Below are positions 1 to 8,664 of a stretch of 15,175 bases of DNA, one piece after another. The DNA is from an uncultured Formosa sp. (GTDB lineage Bacteria > Bacteroidota > Bacteroidia > Flavobacteriales > Flavobacteriaceae), in the NCBI GenBank assembly GCA_902516685.1, contig CABXZJ010000021.1, positions 1-15,175 on the forward strand. The letters are read 5' to 3'. Numbering within the stretch: the stretch's first letter is position 1; each line of letters opens with the position of its first letter. The notes below the pieces were generated by a model that worked only from the letters and a program-made list of their open reading frames with translations, did not search any database and was not told the origin of the DNA. A program made the translations under genes and the position numbers.

Positions 1-957
1 TGGAAAGCCAACGCCGGCAACAACACGTGTAGTACAAATAGACCCTGGTCCAATACCAACTTTTACTGCGTCAGCTCCTGCTTTTACTAAATATTTTGCA
101 GCAGCCGCAGTAGCTATATTACCTACTACAATATCTAAATCAGAAAACTCAGATTTAATTATTTTTAAAGTATTAACTACCCCTTTTGTATGCCCGTGGG
201 CTGTATCAATAACTATGGCGTCAACCCCAGAGTTAACTAAAGCTTTAGTACGTTCTATAGCGTCATGAGTAACGCCTATTGCTGCGGCTACTCTTAGGCG
301 GCCATATTTATCCTTATTTGATATAGGTTTTTGGGTGAGTTTTGTTATATCTCTAAAGGTAATTAATCCGATAAGTTTATTGTCTGTATCAACAACAGGC
401 AATTTTTCAATCTTATTTTTTTGTAGAATACCTTCAGCTTGTTTAAGCGAAGTACCTTCAGAAGTCACAACTAAGTTTTTGGACGTCATAACCTCTGTGA
501 TTAAGCGATCATTATTCTTTTCAAACCTAAGATCCCTATTAGTAACAATTCCTTTCAATACCCCATTGTTATCTATAATTGGAATACCCCCAATACTGTG
601 TTCTTTCATACTATTTTTAGCGTCTATTACCTTAGCGTCCAACTGAAGTGTAACTGGGTCTATAATCATACCACTTTCAGCACGCTTGACTTTGCGAACT
701 TCAACAGCTTGTTGTTGAATAGACATATTTTTATGTAACACTCCAATACCTCCTTCTCGGGCAATAGCTATAGCCATTGCACTCTCTGTAACTGTGTCCA
801 TTGCTGCTGATACTATTGGAACATTTAATTCAATATTTTTGGAAAATTTAGTTTTTATACTGACATCCCGGGGTAAAATATCAGAATAAGCAGGTATCAA
901 CAGAACGTCATCATAAGTGAGACCTTCTCCAATAATTTTAGTATGGTTTGATTGCAT
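1..957 (-). CDS. guaB: IMP dehydrogenase, N-terminal part (cut by the window edge)
   Basis: This enzyme oxidises IMP to XMP with NAD+, the committed step of GMP synthesis, in the cytoplasm. The reading frame is open from 957 to base 1, giving 319 residues. The N-terminus has GLTYDDVLL and [17 protein letters not shown], both characteristic of IMPDH. Two CBS domains follow at about residues 100-150 and 160-212 (KVKRAESG just before, then [10 protein letters not shown] and [13 protein letters not shown]). The catalytic loop [11 protein letters not shown] is present, with the active-site Cys at residue 308; the flap and C-terminal third lie outside the window. The start is uncertain. An in-frame ATG at 978 would add seven residues (MQLNLIA), but it falls where transcription would begin from the -7-like element at 980-987, and known flavobacterial IMPDHs begin close to the [12 protein letters not shown] form, so 957 is preferred. 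The downstream end is missing only because of the window edge. Identification is secure. Confidence 0.96.
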   Translation of the reverse strand, partial: MQSNHTKIIGEGLTYDDVLLIPAYSDILPRDVSIKTKFSKNIELNVPIVSAAMDTVTESAMAIAIAREGGIGVLHKNMSIQQQAVEVRKVKRAESGMIIDPVTLQLDAKVIDAKNSMKEHSIGGIPIIDNNGVLKGIVTNRDLRFEKNNDRLITEVMTSKNLVVTSEGTSLKQAEGILQKNKIEKLPVVDTDNKLIGLITFRDITKLTQKPISNKDKYGRLRVAAAIGVTHDAIERTKALVNSGVDAIVIDTAHGHTKGVVNTLKIIKSEFSDLDIVVGNIATAAAAKYLVKAGADAVKVGIGPGSICTTRVVAGVGFP

Positions 958-979
958 TGCAATTAGGTTTAATTGCATG

Positions 980-987
980 CAAATTTA
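980..987 (-). promoter_or_regulatory. Candidate -7 promoter element of guaB
   Basis: On the minus strand this reads TAAATTTG, an exact match to the Bacteroidota -7 consensus TAnnTTTG. It lies 22 bases ahead of the preferred guaB start at 957 and within the 50-base gap after the HmuY-like gene. No convincing -33 TTG element is seen at the usual distance, so support is the -7 match and its position only. If it is used, guaB is transcribed separately from the iron cluster with a very short leader. Confidence 0.4.
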
Positions 988-1027
988 AGGTTTTTTATTT
1001 TATTGTCTATTTAATATTTTGAAATCA

Positions 1028-1651
1028 TCAAAAAGTGGTTTGATTTTCGTTGGAATTATATAAATAATTAAATGTAAAATAGCGTGCATTTTCTGAGATA
1101 GAATTGTCTAAATTCTTATAATAACTTAAAATCTCAACCTTTGCGTATTTAGAATCATGAGTTCTAAAAACTAGAGTTATTCCAGGTATTGGAAAAATTA
1201 AATGGTCTGGTGGACCTGTATATGTATACCAACCATTTCCACTTCCAGTGGGAATGGCAAAACCGTTTGAAGAATCTTGTATAAAAAGACTCTGGTTAAC
1301 AGATGACACAGCTGAAAATATACTGTTTTCAATGTAAGCAGCTGCATTACCATTCCGCTGTGGTTCATCTGCAGCAACTATTGGTGTGCCTCCATTAACG
1401 ATAATTGTTGTCCCTCTAAAGGCAATATCCCAATCGGTTTCGCTTGTAGTGACCTCACCTGTGGAGAAATTAAACTTTGTATAAGAACCGCCTGATGGTT
1501 CTTGACCTTGGCCACCTGTCATTGGCGCATGTAAGTTTATTATTTGTAAATATTCCTCAGCTGGTAAAGGGGTTCCTCCATCGTCACTACAGGAATTGAA
1601 TGCAAAAAAAAACAAGATTATTAAAATTTTATATTTATTAAATGGTTTCAT
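1028..1651 (-). CDS. HmuY-like haem-binding surface lipoprotein
   Basis: This 207-residue protein resembles the HmuY family, lipoproteins that bind haem outside the cell and hand it to a TonB-dependent receptor (known best from Porphyromonas gingivalis). A lipoprotein signal ends at FNSC with lipidated Cys21, followed by SDDGG, the type of acidic signal that directs lipoproteins to the cell surface in this phylum. Family features are SYTKFNFSTGEV (residues 56-67), TDWDIAFRGTTIIVNGG (72-88), GWYTYTGPPDHLIFPIPG (140-157) and RTHDSKYAKVEILSYYK (163-179). Histidines occur only at 41, 150 and 165; the last two lie in the family's most conserved stretch and are the obvious candidate haem ligands, though the ligands vary between HmuY homologues. 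It is the last gene of the cluster, 17 bases after the HmuR-like receptor, which supports a receptor-partner role. The haem specificity is inferred, not shown. Confidence 0.82.
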   Translation of the reverse strand: MKPFNKYKILIILFFFAFNSCSDDGGTPLPAEEYLQIINLHAPMTGGQGQEPSGGSYTKFNFSTGEVTTSETDWDIAFRGTTIIVNGGTPIVAADEPQRNGNAAAYIENSIFSAVSSVNQSLFIQDSSNGFAIPTGSGNGWYTYTGPPDHLIFPIPGITLVFRTHDSKYAKVEILSYYKNLDNSISENARYFTFNYLYNSNENQTTF

Positions 1652-1668
1652 TAATATTGTATTTATTG

Positions 1669-3750
1669 TTAAAAATTTATTATCACATTTCCGTAAACGA
1701 TCCTGCCAGCGATATTACTTATATTTTGAGGGTCGTTAAAATCTAAAAAAAAATTATCCATTCCAAAACCCAATTTGTAATGTTCAAAAATGGTTTTATT
1801 AATCGCAAAGTCAAAAATTGAATAGCCAGAAACAAAAGTATCATAAGCGTCTAAATAACCATTACCATTGTTATCATAAAGCCCAAATTTACTTCTGTAT
1901 GTGGCTCTTATGTTACTTTCTAAATTCGATTTTTCAAAACTATAGGAAAGCTTAAAATTTAGCATATGTCTGGAGCGGTTTAATAGGCCAAAATAATCTT
2001 TTTCAGAAAGTGCAAAAGCGGGTGATGTTGGTGTTAATCTAGCAAATACTTCACCATTTTTAAAAGCTTGAACAGCTTTTTTATCTTTTGCATACAACAA
2101 TTGATAACCAAACGTTAGCACTGTGCTTTTATTGAATTTTAAGCTTGAATTAAATTCTAGCCCTTGGGTGTAAATTTCGTTTACATTATAATAACTAAAA
2201 ACGTTTTGACCGTTTGATTTTATAGCAATCACTCTAGTGTCAATTAGGTTGTTGATTTCATTCCTAAATAAATTAAGATTAATCTTAAGATTTGGGTTAG
2301 TTGTTAGGTCAATTCCAAGATTATATCCAATTGAACTTTCCGGATTTAAATCTCCTTCAAAAGAACTAAGAGGTAGAATAAGGCTCGAAATATCTCCATT
2401 GGCCTCCAACTCTGGGATAAGTGTAGCTACGGCATTGTAACCTAAAACCGTGTAGCCTACAGTTGCATTTGTAAAATCAAAATATAATTGTCTAAAGTCA
2501 GGGGTTTTAAATCCGTAACTTATAGAACCTTTTAAAGCTAGTTTATCATTGAATTTATATCGCGCAGCCGCTTTGGGGCTAAGTTGAGATGTGTATTCGT
2601 TATGACCATCAAAACGAATACCTAAAATCAAATTAAACTGATCATTTTTAGTGTATTCATATTGTGAATAAAGATAGGATGAATTAAACTTGGGGTATCC
2701 AAAAAAATCTGTTCTTTGTAAGCTTTCGAATTGCATACCTATCCCAGCGATGAATGAATTTTGTGCATTCGGCTTAAAGACAGTTCTAAATTCAGGTCTT
2801 AAAAAACGTTGTTTAAAATCGCTGTATGAGAATAAATTGCCTGTTGTGTCATTTAGAAATTCTTCTGCCTTGTAAGTAGTGGTGTAGAATTCGAATTGAT
2901 TATCCCATCTTTCATTGAATTTAAGTTCTAATTTTGAATGAAAATTCCATTCATCAATTTGACTCTCTCCATCATAGCCGGCACTCGCGACATTGTCTTG
3001 CACTTGGCGGTAAAGCCTGCCAGAGACGAAGAGCTTGACTTTTTCTGAAAACTCATAATTAATTTTAGTGTTAAACGTATAATTGTGAAAAGGCTCAACA
3101 GTGCTTACATCGTCTGAATCTACTAAATCGTACCCCTCATTAGAAAAGCGATTGACAAAAACATAAAGCCCAAGTTTATCTTTTTTATATCTGAGATCTG
3201 TGCTCAGATCATTTGAACTATAATTACCACCGCGGTAATAAAAACGACCTCCAAAACCGGTCTTAGGGGTTTGCGTTATAATATTAACAACGCCTGCTAA
3301 AGCTTCATTACCATAAAGGCTAGAAGAAGGCCCTTTTACAATCTCAATTTGTTTGATATTGCCTACGGTAACTCTGGATAAGTCAAAAGTGCCTGCGGAA
3401 CGGCCTACAAGCGGTACTCCGTCAATTAAAATTAAAGTGTATTGGCTGTCTAGTCCCTGCATTTGAAGGCCTTCTACTCCACCAAAATCAGGAACCATTA
3501 GCAAGCCTGTTTGTTCCTCAAGAATGTCATTGAGGCGAATGGAATTTGCAGCGGCTATCGCCTTGGCTGAAATCAGTTGTGTAGGCAAAGGCACTGAAGC
3601 CAATTGCCGTTTGGTGCGAGTAGCAGAAATGATGACTTCATTAAGATTTTCAACTTCTGTCGAATCCAAAACAACTTCAGTTGGAGCTTGGGAAAAAAGC
3701 CATTGCGTACCGCAAAATAAGATTAATAAAGAAAGTTTTAGAAAATGCAT
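1669..3750 (-). CDS. TonB-dependent receptor, HmuR/CirA-like (probable haem or iron-chelate uptake)
   Basis: A 693-residue outer-membrane receptor that would import its ligand into the periplasm using TonB energy. A signal peptide ends near residue 20 (WLFSQ). A TonB-box-like segment NEVIISATRTKR (37-48) precedes the plug domain (about 50-160) with DILEEQTGLLMVPDFGG, LILIDGVPLVGRSAG and IEIVKGPSSSLYGNEALAGVVNI. The rest is a 22-strand-type barrel ending in the aromatic NVIINF. It has no carboxypeptidase-like N-terminal extension, unlike the neighbouring receptor. The places equivalent to the FRAP and NPNL boxes of haem receptors read GFKTP (413-417) and LNPES (468-472). No histidine lies between them, whereas classical haem receptors have one there. 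The gene starts 3 bases after the FecA-like receptor gene ends and is followed 17 bases later by the HmuY-like gene, which is the main argument for haem. Ligand identity is not settled by the sequence. Confidence 0.85.
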   Translation of the reverse strand: MHFLKLSLLILFCGTQWLFSQAPTEVVLDSTEVENLNEVIISATRTKRQLASVPLPTQLISAKAIAAANSIRLNDILEEQTGLLMVPDFGGVEGLQMQGLDSQYTLILIDGVPLVGRSAGTFDLSRVTVGNIKQIEIVKGPSSSLYGNEALAGVVNIITQTPKTGFGGRFYYRGGNYSSNDLSTDLRYKKDKLGLYVFVNRFSNEGYDLVDSDDVSTVEPFHNYTFNTKINYEFSEKVKLFVSGRLYRQVQDNVASAGYDGESQIDEWNFHSKLELKFNERWDNQFEFYTTTYKAEEFLNDTTGNLFSYSDFKQRFLRPEFRTVFKPNAQNSFIAGIGMQFESLQRTDFFGYPKFNSSYLYSQYEYTKNDQFNLILGIRFDGHNEYTSQLSPKAAARYKFNDKLALKGSISYGFKTPDFRQLYFDFTNATVGYTVLGYNAVATLIPELEANGDISSLILPLSSFEGDLNPESSIGYNLGIDLTTNPNLKINLNLFRNEINNLIDTRVIAIKSNGQNVFSYYNVNEIYTQGLEFNSSLKFNKSTVLTFGYQLLYAKDKKAVQAFKNGEVFARLTPTSPAFALSEKDYFGLLNRSRHMLNFKLSYSFEKSNLESNIRATYRSKFGLYDNNGNGYLDAYDTFVSGYSIFDFAINKTIFEHYKLGFGMDNFFLDFNDPQNISNIAGRIVYGNVIINF

Positions 3751-3753
3751 TAA

Positions 3754-6180
3754 CTACAATTTATATTGGACGGTAAGGAAAAAATTTCGAGGAGCAGAGG
3801 GAATGATACCTGGACCTGGATAACCGGTTGCCCGTCTTGTAAAATACGCATTATCAAGAAGATTGTTTACACCTGATTCAAACTGAAATGCACCCCATTT
3901 ATAGGAACATCCAAAATCTAAAATATCGTAAGCAGGAATGGCGCCAATGACACCACTTAAATTCCCCTCAGTAGCATTGGTGGCATCTGTAAACTGGTCT
4001 GATAAATAAGAATACTGAAGATTAACGATGAAATCTTCATAAGAAAACTTAAATCCAGTCTTAAAATTAACTCTGGGAATAAACTCTACACGATTTCCTA
4101 CAATTCCATTGGCTTGACTGGCAGTATATTTGGAATTAATAAGGGAGGTGTTAAAAAACACATTAGATTTAAGCTTGTTGTCAAAATTAAAAATTTCATT
4201 GAGATTAAAATCCAACAGACTTTCAAATCCGAAAATTCTTGCTTTTCCAATGTTACCTCGTTCAGAGCGCACATTTCCGTCAGGAAAAACTTTCTGTAAA
4301 AATCCAATACGGTCATCATAAATTAATGAGAAAATACTGATGTCGTAGGAAATGTAATTTTTGAAAACACCGCGCGCGCCCACATCCATTGTTGCGCCTT
4401 TTTCATCTGTGATATTGGGGTTAATCACAAAGGCTGGATTGATGATGCTGATGTCTGCAAAAGTTACAGATCTATAGTTTTGAGATAGGTTGCCATAAAA
4501 CTCCAAGGAAGTATTAGGTTTATAACTAGCGCCAAGACCCAACAAAACAAAGGAACGCTCACGTGTTTCGACGTAAAAATCAGTTTCGTTTAAGATGACA
4601 TTACCAGCACCGTCTAAATTTATGCGTTTGCTATAGCCTTGGCTTTCGGTTTTGATGTACTCAAATCGAAATCCTGGGGTGATTGAAATTTGATCATTTA
4701 AGTAAATTAATTGTTCCCCAAAAATAGCGGTGTTAAGATTTGGATAAGTATAATCGGACTGGGCAGGATAGTCAATGTATTGTTGGGTTTGAAAACTAAA
4801 ATTGGGACCTGATCCGCTGTTGCCGGGACCTTGTTGACCTGTATTGTTGGCCTTGTAAAGCTTAACACCTAAAAGCGCTGTAGCATTTTTATTTAACAGT
4901 TTGTAATTGTGAATCAATCGCGACTCAAAACCGTAATTTTTAAAATCGCCTTTAATGAGGTCTCGTGCTTCAAAAGAATCTACTTGATCAACTCTGTTGG
5001 TCCTAAACCCAAGGGCATCTCTGGTCGCATCAAGTCCAAAAAAATTAAAACTGAATTTTGTGCTTTCAGAAAATTCATGGGTCACTTTGGCATTGTAAAG
5101 CAACCAATTGATGGCAAACCAATTTCTGGATCTATTGCTTTGATAAGGATCGCTGGCAAACATTGAATCGTTCAAGCCTCCGGCCTGCTTGGCCAAATAA
5201 TTCAAATACGTTATTTCCCCTGATATCTCTGTTTTGTCTGAAAGTTTATACACCAATTTTAAATACATATTTCTAGATGAAAAGTTAGAGTTATCTCTAA
5301 AACCATCACCTTCTTTATAATTAAAAAACGCATAATAGCCAAGCTTGTTTTTAGTTCCACTAATGCTCGTGAAATTTGTATAAAGATTGTTGCTACCCAT
5401 GGTGTTTCTTGTTTGAACTTCCAACAAACGATTGGGGTTGGGGTCTTTCATTTTAAAATTTACCAAGCCGCCAAACTGGGTGCCATATTGTAGTGAGGCC
5501 GCCCCGCGAACAATTTGAATTTCTGAAAGGGCTTCGGAGGCAGGGGTATAATAACTCTCAGGATATCCCAATACATCCGCACTAATGTCATAGCCATTTT
5601 GACGGGTATTAAAATTTGAGGTTCGATTGGGATTCAGACCACGGCCTCCAATATTGAGTTGTAATCCAGCATCGTCGTTTTGATAAATATTCAACCCTGC
5701 AATCTGGCTGTATATTTGCCTGGCATTGTTAGTGGCCAGATTTGCAAAAATATTATTCATTACAACCACCTCGTTTTTTTTACCGGCGTAGATGGCCATT
5801 TCTTCAACATCAGCCATGCGTTTGACAGAAAAATATTGTTTTTTTACAACAGCCAGTTCAACAGATGATAACTGCTCTGTAAGTGGTTCTAAAACAACCT
5901 TCAACTCAAGATTTTTGGAAGTATTTAAGCTTGTTTTAAAAGGTTTGTAGTTATAGGAAAAATAGATCAAATCAAGACTGTCTTTGTCTGTGACAAAGGC
6001 ATAAGATCCCTTAATATCGGTTGTAGTTAACAATTTCCCAAATCCTGAAAAAATTTCAACGGATGCAATAGGAGCTTCTGTAAATTTATCGTAAACGGTT
6101 CCCGAGACTTCGGATTGCCCAAACGATAAAAGGTTAGAAAGTAACAATAAATAAATAATTTTAAAATCCTTTAATCTCAT
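3754..6180 (-). CDS. TonB-dependent receptor, FecA-like (probable ferric-chelate uptake)
   Basis: An 808-residue outer-membrane receptor. A signal peptide ends near residue 22 (LLSFGQ). A carboxypeptidase-regulatory-like beta-sandwich follows at about residues 24-97 (SGTVYDKFTEAPIASVEIFS), the usual N-terminal extension of Bacteroidota receptors. A TonB-box-like stretch SSVELAVVKK is at 105-114. The plug domain (about 125-245) contains ARQIYSQIAGLNIYQNDDAG, LNIGGRGLNPNRTSNFNTRQ and IQIVRGAASLQYGTQFGGLV, and the barrel ends in FFLTVQYKL. The plug wording (GGRGLNPNR, RQNGYDISAD, GYPESYYTP) and the C-terminal TRRATGYPGPGIIPSAPR are typical of the Fe3+-dicitrate receptor (FecA) group. It lacks the signalling domain that lets Escherichia coli FecA control a sigma factor, so it is probably transport-only. 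Its start codon lies inside the end of the HTTM gene (20-base overlap), implying coupled translation. The substrate is inferred from family similarity and context. Confidence 0.85.
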   Translation of the reverse strand: MRLKDFKIIYLLLLSNLLSFGQSEVSGTVYDKFTEAPIASVEIFSGFGKLLTTTDIKGSYAFVTDKDSLDLIYFSYNYKPFKTSLNTSKNLELKVVLEPLTEQLSSVELAVVKKQYFSVKRMADVEEMAIYAGKKNEVVVMNNIFANLATNNARQIYSQIAGLNIYQNDDAGLQLNIGGRGLNPNRTSNFNTRQNGYDISADVLGYPESYYTPASEALSEIQIVRGAASLQYGTQFGGLVNFKMKDPNPNRLLEVQTRNTMGSNNLYTNFTSISGTKNKLGYYAFFNYKEGDGFRDNSNFSSRNMYLKLVYKLSDKTEISGEITYLNYLAKQAGGLNDSMFASDPYQSNRSRNWFAINWLLYNAKVTHEFSESTKFSFNFFGLDATRDALGFRTNRVDQVDSFEARDLIKGDFKNYGFESRLIHNYKLLNKNATALLGVKLYKANNTGQQGPGNSGSGPNFSFQTQQYIDYPAQSDYTYPNLNTAIFGEQLIYLNDQISITPGFRFEYIKTESQGYSKRINLDGAGNVILNETDFYVETRERSFVLLGLGASYKPNTSLEFYGNLSQNYRSVTFADISIINPAFVINPNITDEKGATMDVGARGVFKNYISYDISIFSLIYDDRIGFLQKVFPDGNVRSERGNIGKARIFGFESLLDFNLNEIFNFDNKLKSNVFFNTSLINSKYTASQANGIVGNRVEFIPRVNFKTGFKFSYEDFIVNLQYSYLSDQFTDATNATEGNLSGVIGAIPAYDILDFGCSYKWGAFQFESGVNNLLDNAYFTRRATGYPGPGIIPSAPRNFFLTVQYKL

Positions 6181-7534
6181 CTTTAAAAGGTTTAATCCAG
6201 TGTTTGTGTTTGAACGATTCTTTTTGCATTAGCAAATCGATTTCAGGGTCAATAAATTGCTGATTAGATCTGCCATTTAGGGATACATAGCTTTCCGCAT
6301 ATATCCCGATATTTTTATGCCCTTGACTTTTAAAATGGTCACCTAAGTAATGTGCGTATTGCAAAATCATATCTGGCTGAAAGCTCATTTGCTTGATTTG
6401 AAGGTCTGTCAAAAAATGGCCGTTTCTCACATAAAAAGAAGAATTAGTAGTTTTGTTTACAACCTTGAAATTTGTGTAACCTATTTTCTCAACCAACATT
6501 ACCCTCCAAGAAAATCGATACCCTTCCTCGGCCCAAAATAGTTCCGATGGGTATAATACATATCTGAAGGGAACCGCTATCTGAATCGTAAAAAAAACGC
6601 CAAGGGTCCAAAGCATCCATCTGGAACGCTTGTAATTAAACTCATTTACATTTTCTATGGCCGAAATATCCACTAAAAAACGCAAGGGCTTAATGATTTT
6701 CTTTAGCAATGTGACGATCTTATTGTGGGTCTCGCCATCAAAAAAGATCAAGGCACTGACGATCATGATGTATGGAAACATACCTATGGGGAATAAAACG
6801 GCTGTAAAAACATGAAAAAAGACTACCAATGCAAAGCCATAAAGTCTGGTCTTTCTATAGAACAAAAGAAATGGAATACTGAGATCGTAAAGCATACCTC
6901 CCCAACTCATGGCATAATGTACCCACTCTTGTTGCAATAAAGTTTCACCTATTAGAGGAATATCGTATTTGGAAGGCATCCATATTTTGAGTGGCAATGC
7001 CTTTAAAAGCCAGTCCGAATTAATCTTTGCAAGGCCAGCATAGAAATAAACGATGACCATCAGGAGTTTTATTGCATCAACAGTCCATTGTGGGATTTCT
7101 TTATATTGTTTTTTTCGAAAAAAAACATCCATTGAAAAGCATTTGTTTGCAGGCAAGAAAACAAGCAAAAAACTTAAAATACTGATGAAATAGTAGTGAT
7201 TTAAATAAGTTGTTTTTTCAATGAGTTCTATATAGGTAAAGCACAAGAAAAATAGCAGAATACTAAACCTATACCACAAACCAATTGTGATGAGAACAGC
7301 ACATAAAATACAGACGATAAAAAGTAGATAGGTATAACTGCCCAAACTCTGAATCCAGTCAAAACCATAATACTTAAAATGAAACTTAGGTTCTATATAT
7401 ACTGATTGAATCCAATCCTTAGACCAGAACCTAACCATGCTGTAAAGCATCATTAGTCCAAAACAAATTCTGAAAACCGCGAGCTTTGAAGACGCAGTCG
7501 ATCTTTTTAAATAATTATTAATCTCTAAAATCAT
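6161..7534 (-). CDS. HTTM / vitamin K-dependent gamma-carboxylase-like membrane protein
   Basis: A 457-residue integral membrane protein of the HTTM family, homologous to the vertebrate gamma-glutamyl carboxylase (GGCX). Hydrophobic segments are visible at about residues 17-35, 66-105, 112-128, 153-168, 210-228, 232-266 and 305-326. The family core is well kept: EKTTYLNHYYF (106-116), FLPANKCFSMD (126-136) and YFYAGLAKINSDWL (163-176). The motif with Lys170 lines up with the GGCX segment holding the catalytic base Lys218, and His113 lines up with the histidine thought to support it. The C-terminal soluble part begins at EEGYRFSWRVMLVEK (336-350), also typical. Bacterial members mostly have no proven activity. 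It lies between the imelysin-like gene (35-base gap) and the FecA-like receptor, whose start it overlaps by 20 bases, so it is very likely part of the iron cluster. The function there is unknown; carboxylation of a surface protein is one hypothesis. Confidence 0.85.
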   Translation of the reverse strand: MILEINNYLKRSTASSKLAVFRICFGLMMLYSMVRFWSKDWIQSVYIEPKFHFKYYGFDWIQSLGSYTYLLFIVCILCAVLITIGLWYRFSILLFFLCFTYIELIEKTTYLNHYYFISILSFLLVFLPANKCFSMDVFFRKKQYKEIPQWTVDAIKLLMVIVYFYAGLAKINSDWLLKALPLKIWMPSKYDIPLIGETLLQQEWVHYAMSWGGMLYDLSIPFLLFYRKTRLYGFALVVFFHVFTAVLFPIGMFPYIMIVSALIFFDGETHNKIVTLLKKIIKPLRFLVDISAIENVNEFNYKRSRWMLWTLGVFFTIQIAVPFRYVLYPSELFWAEEGYRFSWRVMLVEKIGYTNFKVVNKTTNSSFYVRNGHFLTDLQIKQMSFQPDMILQYAHYLGDHFKSQGHKNIGIYAESYVSLNGRSNQQFIDPEIDLLMQKESFKHKHWIKPFKDEIKGF

Positions 7535-7569
7535 TTAAAAAGTATGTTTTATATTTTCAAACGTTAGTT

Positions 7570-8664
7570 TTAATCGCCATCAGCATCTACATAGTCTGTA
7601 GCAATTTGTAGAACAGATAACATATCTGTTTTTAAAAGAACAGTACCAGCCTGTATAATATCATATGTTAATGCCATCTCAAGAAATTCATTATTTAACT
7701 GATTCACAAAATTGGAATCTAAATTTTCAATTGAAGATTCTCCAAGATCTAGCTGAGCATTAATATCGCTGCTTAGGTTAAACATATCTTGAGTAGCAAA
7801 ATTATCAAGAAAATGTTTTAAACTAGGATTACCATTGCCATTGAAAAACTTTTTGATAGCATCTATGGCCTCAAGTGCGAGCAATTTGCTCACATTTTGG
7901 TTATGGTAAGCTTCTACTTTTTCAGGGAAAATGTTTCCACCGGAAAAGATCCCAACGGGAATCCCAAATTTATTAGCTCTAAACCCTTTTTCATAATAAT
8001 AAATAAAATCATTAGTCATTTTATTGGCACTGGAGGTTGCTGTATTTTCCACAGAAACTATAAAGTCAGCTCTGTAGTTGTTCCATTCATTAAGAACAAA
8101 GTTGTTGTTGAAAACCATTCTGTCCATAATTTCCGAAAGGTAATTGCTGTAATTAGGATTAGAATTGTAAAGATTTACGATAGACGCATCATCTGAACTG
8201 AGCCCGAACAAAAGATAATCCATGGCTGGAAAGCCTTGGGCAGAATAGTAGGGAGCATTATCTAGGTTTGAAAAGTCTCCTGAAACTATTAAAGATTCAA
8301 TATTTTGAGTTGATGTTGGGTATACATTCATTTTTAGGTGGTAAAAAGACTGCTCTGCAGGACCAATATTAAACATTTCGACGTGTTGCCATGATTTATA
8401 AGCTTCGAGCCATGATGTACGAACAGTTTCTAATGATTCAAGGTTGGGCGCCGCATTAAAGGCGGTGACTGAAGTTTCTAGAACTGTCAGTTTGTCTGAA
8501 AGATTTTGATAATTGGGTACAATAAAATTATCAGCCCAATTGGTGAGCATTTGAGATTTTTGTTCCCAAACTGTTTGCGAAGTTTGAGAAGAAGTACTGT
8601 CATCAGAGCATCCAATCAAAAGTGCAAATGAAATTAAGCTTAAATAAACTATTTTTTTCAACAT
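7570..8664 (-). CDS. Imelysin-family lipoprotein (IrpA/EfeO-like, iron-regulated type)
   Basis: A 364-residue, mostly helical lipoprotein of the imelysin family (peptidase M75-like fold), associated with iron uptake in many bacteria although its biochemical role is not firmly known. A lipoprotein signal ends at LIGC (Cys19), followed by SDDSTSS, which suggests surface exposure. Family features include VRTSWLEAYKSWQHVEMFNIGPAEQ (within 81-105), QGFPAMDYLLFG (143-154) and EKGFRANKFGIPVGIFSGG (225-243). The position of the imelysin signature GxHxxE reads GFPAMD (144-149), so His is replaced by Pro and Glu by Asp. Any metal binding therefore cannot be assumed to follow the canonical site. The length is normal for the family. 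It sits second in the cluster, 117 bases after the DUF4856 gene and 35 bases before the HTTM gene. A protease activity, as the old name 'insulin-cleaving' suggests, is not supported by the sequence. Confidence 0.86.
   Translation of the reverse strand: MLKKIVYLSLISFALLIGCSDDSTSSQTSQTVWEQKSQMLTNWADNFIVPNYQNLSDKLTVLETSVTAFNAAPNLESLETVRTSWLEAYKSWQHVEMFNIGPAEQSFYHLKMNVYPTSTQNIESLIVSGDFSNLDNAPYYSAQGFPAMDYLLFGLSSDDASIVNLYNSNPNYSNYLSEIMDRMVFNNNFVLNEWNNYRADFIVSVENTATSSANKMTNDFIYYYEKGFRANKFGIPVGIFSGGNIFPEKVEAYHNQNVSKLLALEAIDAIKKFFNGNGNPSLKHFLDNFATQDMFNLSSDINAQLDLGESSIENLDSNFVNQLNNEFLEMALTYDIIQAGTVLLKTDMLSVLQIATDYVDADGD

Noticed and set aside
335..646. 103-residue plus-strand open frame inside guaB
   Set aside because: It is antisense to the conserved CBS domains of IMP dehydrogenase and its hydrophobic composition follows from the reverse complement of that gene.
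3524..3823. 99-residue plus-strand open frame across the junction of the two receptor genes
   Set aside because: It lies antisense to the signal peptide and plug of one receptor and the C-terminus of the other, with no protein-family features and no start context; it is a shadow of the real frames.
7570..8664. Imelysin gene as an active protease
   Set aside because: The family's protease label is historical; no protease motif is seen and the only putative metal motif is altered.
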